Below the pieces are notes generated by a model, which was not told the origin of the DNA, ran no database searches, and was given only the letters and a program-made list of their open reading frames with translations. The position numbers and the translations under genes were made by a program. A stretch of 10,910 nt of DNA. Source: UMGS973 sp963609975 (lineage in GTDB: Bacteria > Bacillota > Clostridia > Peptostreptococcales > Anaerovoracaceae). Positions 1-4,710 of the stretch are shown piece by piece. The stretch lies in assembly GCA_963609975.1 (NCBI GenBank), contig CAVDMD010000077.1:1-10910 (forward strand), read 5' to 3'. Positions within the stretch are counted from its first letter, which is position 1. Each line of letters opens with the position of its first letter.

Positions 1-12
1 TGATGCACCAAA

Positions 13-50
13 AGCAGCGTGCTACAGGTTATTACCTATACCACGCTGCT
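13..50 (-). terminator. Long inverted repeat, possible minus-strand terminator
   Basis: The arms agcagcgtg (13-21) and cacgctgct (42-50) are perfectly complementary. The interior can extend pairing through TA and AGGT/ACCT around a TATT loop, so almost all 38 bases fold into one stem. Read leftwards, the stem is followed by TTTTGG (12 down to 7), a short T-tract like that of other terminators in this window. It lies about 65 nt downstream of a minus-strand promoter at 119-148 and could end a short transcript. Confidence 0.45.
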
Positions 51-95
51 ATACAGTCTTTATATAATTGTTTTGCGAAAGGGCGTACTTATGTT

Positions 96-117
96 GCTGT
101 GCTGTGCTGTGCTGTGC
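96..117. repeat. GCTGT pentanucleotide tandem repeat
   Basis: Four exact copies of GCTGT (96-115) followed by a partial GC. It sits at the predicted transcription start of the minus-strand promoter at 119-148, so slippage here could change the 5' end of that transcript. It may also be a chance microsatellite. Confidence 0.7.
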
Positions 118-118
118 C

Positions 119-148
119 AGTATACTCTGCATTGCTTGCAGTTGTCAA
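119..148 (-). promoter_or_regulatory. Sigma-70 type promoter, leftward
   Basis: On the minus strand a perfect TTGACA -35 element (complement of 143-148) is followed after 18 bases by TATACT (complement of 119-124). No coding sequence begins downstream before the hairpin at 13-50, so it would give a short RNA of about 100 nt or read out of the window on the left. Confidence 0.5.
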
Positions 149-257
149 GTCTTTTTTGCTCAGTACGCTCATTGATTTCTCCCAAATCATATCAGTGTTT
201 CATCTCTTTTGTGATGATGTTCTAAAATCTAAAATATTATGCCATAATGATAACCTC

Positions 258-413
258 AAAAGGCAACGCTTCGCTCCAACAGGCTCTGCCTGTTGCTGTC
301 CGTTTTGCCTTGCCAAGCATAGCTTGGGGCAAAAAGGCAACGCTTCGCTCCAACTCGTTTCACTCGTTGCTGTCCGTTTCGTCAGCAAATCGCTCTCGCT
401 CTTTGGACGAAAA
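258..413. repeat. Two-copy nested-hairpin repeat element
   Basis: A 23-base direct repeat (aaaa + ggcaacgcttcgctccaac) occurs at 258-280 and 332-354. After each copy a variable inverted repeat follows. In copy 1 it is CAACAGGC/GCCTGTTG (277-284 and 288-295) around TCT. In copy 2 it is a weaker CAAC/GTTG stem. Both then share tgctgtccgttt. Between the copies, CCAAGC/GCTTGG forms a stem around ATA (313-328). At the right end TTTCGTC (377-383) pairs with GACGAAA (406-412). In copy 1 GGCAACG also pairs with CGTTTTGCC as an outer stem. The short arms change between copies while pairing is kept, which suggests selection for folding. The family is unknown to me; I recall similar hairpin-rich repeats from intestinal Clostridia but cannot verify it. 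Confidence 0.65.
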
Positions 414-429
414 GGCATGTGTGTTTAAT

Positions 430-545
430 CAGCTCTTGAAGCCCTAACTTGGCGAAGTATGAGCCTTAGTAGGTCTCATGCAAAAGTTCTTCTCCTGCCT
501 GTTGTAAGAACTTACTGCGTCCTTTGACCGGTCGCTGTCAAACGC
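430..545 (-). ncRNA. Candidate structured RNA, unknown family
   Basis: Downstream of a good minus-strand promoter and with no reading frame of its own, this stretch holds three successive inverted repeats. GCG+TTTGAC pairs with GTCAAA…CGC at the 5' end (about 517-545). AAGTTCTT (485-492) pairs with AAGAACTT (507-514) around a 14-nt loop. ATGAG+CCT pairs with AGG+CTCAT (459-479, one bulged T). The AACTT arm can alternatively pair with AAGTT near 446-450, so two exclusive folds are possible. I do not recognise it as tmRNA, SRP RNA, 6S RNA, a T-box or any common riboswitch. It could be a leader for a transcript running to about position 13. Exact ends are not known. Confidence 0.35.
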
Positions 546-575
546 ATTATATCATAGCACTGTCAATAATATCAA
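546..575 (-). promoter_or_regulatory. Sigma-70 type promoter, leftward
   Basis: The minus strand carries TTGATA (complement of 570-575), an 18-base spacer and a perfect TATAAT (complement of 546-551). It lies just beyond the terminator of the NlpC/P60 gene (608-637), so it starts a separate leftward transcription unit. The first thing transcribed is the hairpin series at 430-545. Confidence 0.6.
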
Positions 576-607
576 CCACTTTTCAGATTAATTTTTATAA
601 AAGCCGC

Positions 608-637
608 AAAAAAGCCTGCATGGAGTTCCACACAGGC
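608..637 (-). terminator. Rho-independent terminator of the NlpC/P60 gene
   Basis: Read on the minus strand, a ten-base-pair stem (GCCTGTGTGG with CCATGCAGGC, two G-T pairs) closes a four-base loop and is followed at once by six Ts (complement of 608-613). It begins about 15 nt after the stop codon of the NlpC/P60 gene. Confidence 0.9.
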
Positions 638-651
638 CGGTATTTTTGAAT

Positions 652-1581
652 TTATACGTTTCTTACTATTGCGCAGACCTTGCGTCCGTAGCGCGAAAGC
701 TGACTTATTTTGCCGTAGCATACACCTGTTCTGTACGAACCTGCGTGTATAACCTTGCCACCGCCGGCATATATGCCGACATGGTTAATTCCCGAAGTAG
801 TGCCGCTTGCCGAGAAGAATATTATATCTCCCACTTTTGCGTTTGATATATTTTTGCCCACACTGTATTTTTTGAGCGAAGCATACTGTCCCTGAGCTGA
901 TGACCTTATTACCGTCTTTTTGCCTACATCTGATTTCTTGAATGTGTAATATACAAATCCCGAACAGTCAAAGCTGCTTGGACCTTCGGCTCCTGCACGG
1001 TATGCGCAGCCTATCTTGCTCTTGGCTGTATTCATAAGCTTTGTAACATCGTCATTATCATCGGTGGTTGCGCTTGCTTTTTTGGATTTGTCGCCTACTA
1101 CCTCTTTGCCGTCGGCATCATGTGCATAGGCTGCAACCTTGTAGACTTTTCTTGTGTCTGCAGCAAGTCCTTTGTGAGTGTAGGATTTACCGTCTACAGT
1201 TGCAATTCTTTTGTATGTACCGCTTGACTTGTTGTAGCAGTAAACCTTGTAGCCCTCTGCTCCGTCTACTGCCGACCATGTAACCTTGATTGAGCTTTTG
1301 CCAAGCGCCTTTGCCTTGACATTTGACGGCGCTGCAAGCTCGATTGCTTCATCTTCTTCCTCTACGGGTGCGTCTGCATCCTCATCGCCGTCTTCAAAGC
1401 CTTCGTCTACATCATCCTCATCGGCAGGGTCTGTATCAACCTCGCCGTCAACATCTGTTTCTGTCTGTGTCTGTGTTTCTGTATTTACTGTATCTGTATC
1501 TGCACCGAATGCAGGTGTGTAAATCCCCATTGTGAATATTATTGCAAGTGAAAGAGTTATCGCTAATAATTTTGATTTCAT
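652..1581 (-). CDS. Secreted FnIII–NlpC/P60 cell-wall peptidase
   Basis: Probable exported peptidoglycan hydrolase, cutting peptide stems in the cell wall. It has 309 residues from the chosen start. Residues 1-27 form a signal peptide (MKSK, a hydrophobic core, then a cut after AFGA). Residues 28-82 are an extremely acidic T/D/E-rich linker. Residues 83-173 are a fibronectin type III domain (APSNVKAKAL…SIKVTWSAVDGAEGYKVY). The C-terminal domain from about 178 is NlpC/P60, with catalytic Cys206 in DCSGFVYY, His267 in NHVGIY and third polar residue His279 in VIHAGS. The start at 1581 is preferred over a start seven codons upstream because AAAAGGAGA lies 8 nt before it and the signal peptide then begins MKSK. 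The gene has its own promoter and terminator. The substrate bond is inferred from the family, not shown. Confidence 0.93.
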   Translation of the reverse strand: MKSKLLAITLSLAIIFTMGIYTPAFGADTDTVNTETQTQTETDVDGEVDTDPADEDDVDEGFEDGDEDADAPVEEEDEAIELAAPSNVKAKALGKSSIKVTWSAVDGAEGYKVYCYNKSSGTYKRIATVDGKSYTHKGLAADTRKVYKVAAYAHDADGKEVVGDKSKKASATTDDNDDVTKLMNTAKSKIGCAYRAGAEGPSSFDCSGFVYYTFKKSDVGKKTVIRSSAQGQYASLKKYSVGKNISNAKVGDIIFFSASGTTSGINHVGIYAGGGKVIHAGSYRTGVCYGKISQLSRYGRKVCAIVRNV

Positions 1582-1587
1582 AAACTG

Positions 1588-1597
1588 ATCTCCTTTT
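1588..1597 (-). promoter_or_regulatory. Ribosome binding site deciding the NlpC/P60 start
   Basis: AAAAGGAGAT on the minus strand; GGAG is 8 nt from the ATG at 1581. This site overlaps the longer open frame's first codons, so the longer start at 1602 is unlikely. Confidence 0.85.
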
Positions 1598-1624
1598 GGC
1601 ACTCTTCTGCCTTAATATGCACTA

Positions 1625-1654
1625 AGTTTACCACACTTTTGCCTCAGTTGTCAA
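1625..1654 (-). promoter_or_regulatory. Promoter of the NlpC/P60 gene
   Basis: Minus strand: perfect TTGACA (complement of 1649-1654), 18-base spacer, TAAACT (complement of 1625-1630; four of six consensus bases). The leader to the ATG would be roughly 37 nt. Confidence 0.65.
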
Positions 1655-1887
1655 GTGTTTCTGCCTATTTTTCGTTTTACAGCCAAAAAAACATCCTGCT
1701 CTGCTCCTGCCGGCATTTGTTACAGCATATTTGTACGCACCTTCAGCCGGATTGTAATTCAGAAAAAGAGGCAGCTTCAATCAGGTAATATAACAGGGGG
1801 GGCAACGGTCGCCCCTCATCATTTGAATTTGTTCTTTTCAATGAAAGAAAACGCCTCGACCCGAAACTGCCGCAGGCATAAATATAA
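1655..1887. other. Intergenic stretch with a GC-rich hairpin
   Basis: Between the NlpC/P60 promoter and the terminator of the next minus-strand gene I see no gene; the open frames here have no ribosome binding site. The only distinct structure is a run of seven Gs at 1796-1802 leading into GGGGC (1799-1803), a 7-base loop and GCCCC (1811-1815). It is not followed by a T-run in either direction, so a terminator is not supported. Confidence 0.5.
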
Positions 1888-1917
1888 AACCCCGGGAAAT
1901 CACTTCTCTCCGGGGTT
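1888..1917 (-). terminator. Terminator after the small membrane protein gene
   Basis: AACCCCGG (1888-1895) pairs with CCGGGGTT (1910-1917). On the minus strand the stem is followed by TTATATTT. It lies 16 nt beyond the stop codon of the small gene. It resembles the cassettes at 3879-3926 and 4711-4758, sharing aaaaccc, cgggaa, a loop ending ctctccgggg-type bases, and ttaata. Confidence 0.8.
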
Positions 1918-1933
1918 AATACATATATTACCG

Positions 1934-2134
1934 TTATTCTTCTGTTTTTTTGTTTTTTCGCCTGCCTGCAAAAATTCCTGCAGCCAGTCCTGCGCATACT
2001 CCGAGGCACAGTCCAAGCCCTATATCCTTCAAAACCGTACCGGCTATAATACCCATACATATTCCGATATTTACGTGAAGATCTGTTTTCAGTTTATCAA
2101 TCGCTGCATTTATATAATTTTTTACCTTGTTCAT
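1934..2134 (-). CDS. Small glycine-rich membrane protein
   Basis: A 66-residue protein with a charged amphipathic start (MNKVKNYINAAIDKLKTDLH), two hydrophobic glycine-rich segments (about 22-34 and 37-57, with GLGLCLGVCAGLAAGIFAG) and a basic tail (RRKNKK). The spacing of glycines suggests a glycine-zipper helix pair inserted in the cell membrane. A strong ribosome binding site (GGAGGGGG, complement of 2143-2150) stands about 8-11 nt before the ATG, and a terminator follows, so I regard it as a real gene. A TTGACA occurs upstream on the minus strand near 2200 but without a well-spaced -10. No function is known to me; stress, holin-like or scaffold roles would be guesses. Confidence 0.72.
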   Translation of the reverse strand: MNKVKNYINAAIDKLKTDLHVNIGICMGIIAGTVLKDIGLGLCLGVCAGLAAGIFAGRRKNKKTEE

Positions 2135-2316
2135 AGCGCCTGCCCCCTCCGGTCTTAAAAGTCACATACAAATATCTTTCTAAGGATATGTTAACCGCAA
2201 AATGTCAATCCTAATATCATGTTAATGTAAAATTTATGTCATATTTCCCTAATCAAAACGCAATAATTCTTGAAAACGTGCATATTTACTGTCTTAAAAA
2301 TCTCGTTTTCGTGATA

Positions 2317-2325
2317 TGCTATAAA
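2317..2325 (+). promoter_or_regulatory. Extended -10 promoter upstream of the repeat ORF
   Basis: TG-C-TATAAA is an extended -10 element; the -35 region is weak. A TTTTCGTG box at 2306-2313, identical to the core of the tandem repeats downstream, sits inside the spacer. It would drive the 42-codon ORF at 2367 and possibly the ATPase. Confidence 0.45.
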
Positions 2326-2366
2326 TACAGCTGGTTTCAAAGCCATATTTCAAGTGGAGGCGCATA

Positions 2367-2495
2367 ATGAAAAGAAAAATATATGACTCCTCTGCTGTAA
2401 CCTGCTTTTTCGTGCAAATCCGGCATCATTTAACCTGCTTTTTCGTGCAAATTTCATCTTTTGCTACTTGCTTTTTCGTGCACGACATATTATAA
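2367..2495 (+). CDS. Small ORF with three 11-residue TCFFVQ repeats
   Basis: A 42-residue frame that starts MKRKIYD, five residues of which (KRKIY) match the start of the ATPase that follows (MLKRKIYN). It has a good ribosome binding site (GTGGAGG at 2355-2360 region) and an extended -10 promoter upstream. From residue 12 it consists of an 11-residue repeat: TCFFVQIRHHL, TCFFVQISSFA, TCFFVHDIL, ending at TAA inside the second promoter's -10. The 33-bp DNA period is a whole number of codons and keeps frame. It may be a real repeat peptide, a leader peptide for the ATPase, or the 5' stub of a second ATPase gene interrupted by the repeats. Translation is not proven. Confidence 0.4.
   Translation: MKRKIYDSSAVTCFFVQIRHHLTCFFVQISSFATCFFVHDIL
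2398..2484 (+). repeat. Three 33-bp tandem repeats upstream of the ATPase
   Basis: The core tgctttttcgtgca occurs at 2403-2416, 2436-2449 and 2469-2482, exactly 33 bases apart. Copies 1 and 2 share a longer 22-base unit (2398-2419 and 2431-2452). A degenerate fourth start (tgcattttg) appears in phase at 2502. The third copy overlaps the -35 position of the promoter just before the ATPase. The regular phase is three helical turns, so it could be a set of binding sites on one face of the DNA. Confidence 0.85.
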
Positions 2496-2496
2496 T
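2468..2496 (+). promoter_or_regulatory. Promoter of the AAA ATPase gene
   Basis: TATAAT at 2491-2496 with a 17-base spacer to TTGCTT at 2468-2473, which lies in the third tandem repeat. The -35 match is weak (three of six), which would fit a promoter controlled by a protein binding the repeats. The leader to the ATG is about 38 nt. Confidence 0.5.
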
Positions 2497-2540
2497 TAAC
2501 TTGCATTTTGGGAGTCGAGTTAATCGTGAGGAGAAAATAT

Positions 2541-3881
2541 ATGCTAAAAAGAAAAATATACAACGAACTTCTTGACTGGAAAAATAAAAGCAATGGCGCA
2601 ACTGCAATAATGATTGATGGTGCAAGACGTGTCGGCAAAAGTTTTATTGCAGAGGAATTCGCCAGAAACGAATATAAAAGCTATATTATGATTGATTTTG
2701 GAAAAGCACCTAATGATGTATTGGAGCTTTTTGAAAACGACAGTTATGACCTCGATCTGTTCTTTGCAAAACTGGCTGCATTTTATTCAACAGTTCTTCA
2801 TAACCGTAATTCCCTAATCATCTTTGACGAGGTCCAGCAATATCCAAAAGCGCGACAGCTCATTAAATACCTTGTTGCAGACGGGAGATTTGATTACCTT
2901 GAAACAGGTTCTCTAATCCGGTTGAAAAAAAATGTCCAGAATATTATCATTCCATCAGAAGAAGATCACATAGAAATGTTCCCTTTAGACTTTGAGGAAT
3001 TCCTCTGGGCTATGGGAGATGAAGCAACCTATCCATTAATCCGGCAGTGTTTTGAGTTGAAAATACCTTTAGGAGCATCTTTGCACCGCAAAATAATGAA
3101 TGATTTCCGCCAGTACATACTGGTCGGCGGTATGCCGCAGTCAATTCTCGCCTACAGAGATGGCAAGAACTTCGAAGCATCTGACACTGCCAAGCGTCGC
3201 ATATTAAAACTGTATCGCAATGATGTGGCGAAATTTGCCGAAGGGTATGAGGACAAAGTCTTCGCTGTATTTGACAACATACCGGAACAGCTCTCCAGAA
3301 AAGAAAAAAAATATAAGCTTTCTTCTCTCAGCAAACAAGCCAGATTCAGAACTTATGAGGATTCTTTTATCTGGCTCAATGAAGCAATGATAGTGAATGC
3401 CTGTTTCAATGCTACAGATCCTCATATCGGTCTTGCCCTGAGCGCTGACAGCACTACGCAAAAATGCTACATGGCAGATACCGGACTGCTTGTTACTCAC
3501 ACCTTCAAAGATAACAGATTCACTGCCAACGAACTGTATCGTGCAATTCTTTTGGATAAGCTTAATATCAACGAGGGCATGCTGATTGAAAATATTGTTT
3601 CACAAATGCTTCGCCTCAAAAGAGAACGGCTCTATTTTTATTCACGCTCTGACAGCAGGCATCGTGAGAATCACATGGAAATTGATTTTTTGATAACAGA
3701 AGAAGGAAAAGTCTGTCCTGTAGAAGTTAAATCCGGTAATTACCGTTCTCATTCTTCCCTTGATAAATTCAGAACCCGTTTTGCTTCTGTCATAGGCAAT
3801 TCATACATTCTGTATACCAAGGATTTAATGATAAAGGACGGTATTATACATCTGCCCCTGTACATGGCAGAATTATTGTAA
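2541..3881 (+). CDS. AAA ATPase with DUF4143 / nuclease-like C-terminus
   Basis: A 446-residue cytoplasmic ATPase of the AAA_14–DUF4143 type, common as an accessory gene in gut Firmicutes and Bacteroidetes; its role is not known. Walker A is GARRVGKS at 27-34, Walker B is SLIIFDEVQ at 91-99 (Asp96, Glu97). The C-terminal part has LIEN (Glu350), MEIDFLI (Asp382) and PVEVKSG (Glu395, Lys397), which reads as a PD-(D/E)XK nuclease-like fold. The start at 2541 is chosen because GTGAGGAG lies 7 nt before it; an earlier TTG frame (2508) has no such site. It is the only plus-strand gene of any size here, looks more AT-rich than the rho operon, and is preceded by tandem repeats and an ORF sharing its first codons. 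Its stop codon lies inside the terminator cassette shared with the convergent PIN gene. Confidence 0.92.
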   Translation: MLKRKIYNELLDWKNKSNGATAIMIDGARRVGKSFIAEEFARNEYKSYIMIDFGKAPNDVLELFENDSYDLDLFFAKLAAFYSTVLHNRNSLIIFDEVQQYPKARQLIKYLVADGRFDYLETGSLIRLKKNVQNIIIPSEEDHIEMFPLDFEEFLWAMGDEATYPLIRQCFELKIPLGASLHRKIMNDFRQYILVGGMPQSILAYRDGKNFEASDTAKRRILKLYRNDVAKFAEGYEDKVFAVFDNIPEQLSRKEKKYKLSSLSKQARFRTYEDSFIWLNEAMIVNACFNATDPHIGLALSADSTTQKCYMADTGLLVTHTFKDNRFTANELYRAILLDKLNINEGMLIENIVSQMLRLKRERLYFYSRSDSRHRENHMEIDFLITEEGKVCPVEVKSGNYRSHSSLDKFRTRFASVIGNSYILYTKDLMIKDGIIHLPLYMAELL

Positions 3882-3926
3882 CCGTTACAAAACCCGGGAA
3901 GTCAAAGCTCTCCGGGTTTAATATTT
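3879..3926. terminator. Bidirectional terminator cassette, copy 1
   Basis: AAACCCGG pairs with CCGGGTTT around a GAAGTCAAAGCTCT-type loop. It has T-rich flanks on the right (plus direction: TTTAATATTTTT) and TTTT on the left (minus direction). It carries the stop codon of the ATPase at its left end and that of the PIN toxin at its right end. Forty-three of 48 bases match the cassette at 4711-4758. Confidence 0.85.
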
Positions 3927-4316
3927 TTCCAAAAATTCTTTCATAGTAAGTATCTCCGGGGCTTCTACGTCCAGTACCAGAAAATCCTTGTCCCCTGTCA
4001 GAAACACATCTATGCTTTCCATAATTGCAGTTGCAAGTATCGGAGAATCTTTTGCATCTCGCATTTCCGGAAACTCATTCAAATCCAGTTCTTTGGGGGT
4101 ATATACCAATTCAAACGGCAATTCCATAAAAAACCTGTCAATGAATTTTCTTTTTGCCGAAAATTTACGCTCCGTTACAAGTCGTAATTCTTCAATCACA
4201 TAATCACACACTATAATATGGTGACCTTCTGTTAATATCCTTGCCAGTTCTCTGGTCTGTGCAGAAGGGAAAAATATCATCGATATGAAGATATTAGTGT
4301 CAAGCATTACTCTCAA
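3918..4316 (-). CDS. PIN-domain toxin (ribonuclease) of a TA pair
   Basis: A 132-residue PIN-fold protein, expected to be a Mg-dependent ribonuclease that slows growth when its antitoxin is lost. Acidic residues in the family's positions are Asp6 (MLDTNIF), Glu43 (VIEEL), Asp90 (DAKDSPIL) and Asp109 (LTGDKDF). The TTG start at 4316 lies 1 nt after the antitoxin stop and 7 nt after AGGGGG. An ATG three codons later would be 16 nt from that site and would cut into the first beta-strand, so TTG is preferred. It is translationally coupled to the AbrB-type gene upstream. The nearest relatives are the 'putative toxin–antitoxin system toxin component, PIN family' proteins. The RNA target is unknown. 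Confidence 0.9.
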   Translation of the reverse strand: MRVMLDTNIFISMIFFPSAQTRELARILTEGHHIIVCDYVIEELRLVTERKFSAKRKFIDRFFMELPFELVYTPKELDLNEFPEMRDAKDSPILATAIMESIDVFLTGDKDFLVLDVEAPEILTMKEFLEKY

Positions 4317-4317
4317 G

Positions 4318-4575
4318 TCAACGCCCCCTTGTTTCCTTACGAATCTCTCTCATATACTCCTGCATATCTTCTTCTGTTTCAAATCCTGCTTTCTGTGCTT
4401 CACCTGCAAAGGCTTCCTCTGCCCGCTTAAATGCGAGCATTGCGGAATTCTCAAAATAAAATCTCCCGTTTTCCTCAAAAATAACGATTTTATCGCCGGC
4501 TCTAAGTTTTAATTTTTTTCTTACAGACACCGGGATAGTAATCTGCCCTTTGCCGGAAATTTTTGCAACTTCCAT
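4318..4575 (-). CDS. AbrB/MazE-type antitoxin
   Basis: An 85-residue swapped-hairpin AbrB (SpoVT_AbrB) DNA-binding protein: MEVAKISGKGQITIP, then VRKKLKLRAGDKIVIFEENGRFYF (about 18-41), followed by a charged helical tail (residues 45-85) that would bind and block the PIN toxin. As in other pairs it probably represses its own promoter. The start at 4575 is preferred because AAGGA stands 8 nt before it; the ATG two codons earlier is too close, and a longer frame runs back into the promoter. The stop codon is 1 nt from the toxin's TTG start. An alternating gtaaagaaa direct repeat in the leader (about 4607-4625) might be its operator. Confidence 0.9.
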   Translation of the reverse strand: MEVAKISGKGQITIPVSVRKKLKLRAGDKIVIFEENGRFYFENSAMLAFKRAEEAFAGEAQKAGFETEEDMQEYMREIRKETRGR

Positions 4576-4627
4576 AATCATCTTCCTTTCATTGATTGCT
4601 TGGTTTTCTTTACTTTCTTTACTTTTT

Positions 4628-4656
4628 ATTATACGCACTCCATTAAAAAATATCAA
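4628..4656 (-). promoter_or_regulatory. Promoter of the toxin–antitoxin operon
   Basis: Minus strand: TTGATA (complement of 4651-4656), a 17-base spacer, and a perfect TATAAT (complement of 4628-4633). It lies within a longer open frame upstream of the antitoxin, which supports the shorter antitoxin start. Confidence 0.8.
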
Positions 4657-4710
4657 CCCTTTTTAGCTGTAAACAAGCCCTTTTAACACATATACACAAC
4701 TCCTCTGCTC

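Larger units (their letters stand above)
1..607. other. Gene-free, hairpin-rich region
   Basis: I find no credible coding region here. Several open frames of 60-140 codons exist on both strands, but none has a ribosome binding site. Their translations are low in normal composition (runs of C, L, S and R) and simply follow the inverted repeats. What the stretch does hold is a minus-strand promoter at 546-575, hairpins at 430-545, a two-copy hairpin repeat at 258-413, a second minus-strand promoter at 119-148, a 5-bp tandem repeat at 96-117 and a long inverted repeat at 13-50. I see nothing I can name at 151-257. Non-coding RNA is the most natural reading, but this is inference. Confidence 0.6.

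Noticed and set aside
200..418. Minus-strand 72-codon open frame
   Set aside because: No ribosome binding site before its ATG; its translation follows the hairpin repeats at 258-413, so it is most likely a by-product of the repeat.
3..428. Plus-strand 141-codon open frame
   Set aside because: No Shine–Dalgarno sequence, composition dominated by repeats, and it runs through two hairpin elements; no domain recognised.
561..566. TTGACA on the minus strand as -35 for the TATAAT at 546-551
   Set aside because: Spacer would be only 9 bases; TTGATA at 570-575 gives 18.
1582..1602. Seven-codon longer start of the NlpC/P60 gene
   Set aside because: The ribosome binding site for the downstream ATG lies within these codons, and the signal peptide is regular from the downstream start.
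1796..1815. G-rich hairpin as a terminator
   Set aside because: Stem is only five pairs and no T-run follows on either strand.
1743..2060. Minus-strand 105-codon open frame
   Set aside because: Overlaps the better supported 66-residue gene in another frame and reads through its terminator.
1655..2158. Plus-strand 167-codon open frame
   Set aside because: Runs through a terminator and antisense to the small membrane protein gene, with no ribosome binding site.
2398..2484. CRISPR-like array
   Set aside because: Only three copies, a 14-22 bp repeat with 11-19 bp between, spacers not of uniform 30-40 bp, and no cas genes nearby.
2508..2540. Earlier TTG start of the AAA ATPase
   Set aside because: No ribosome binding site before it, whereas GTGAGGAG stands 7 nt before the ATG at 2541, and family members begin near KRKIY.
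4576..4656. Longer start of the AbrB antitoxin
   Set aside because: The extension overlaps a near-consensus promoter (4628-4656) and has no homologous residues before MEVAKISGKGQITIP.
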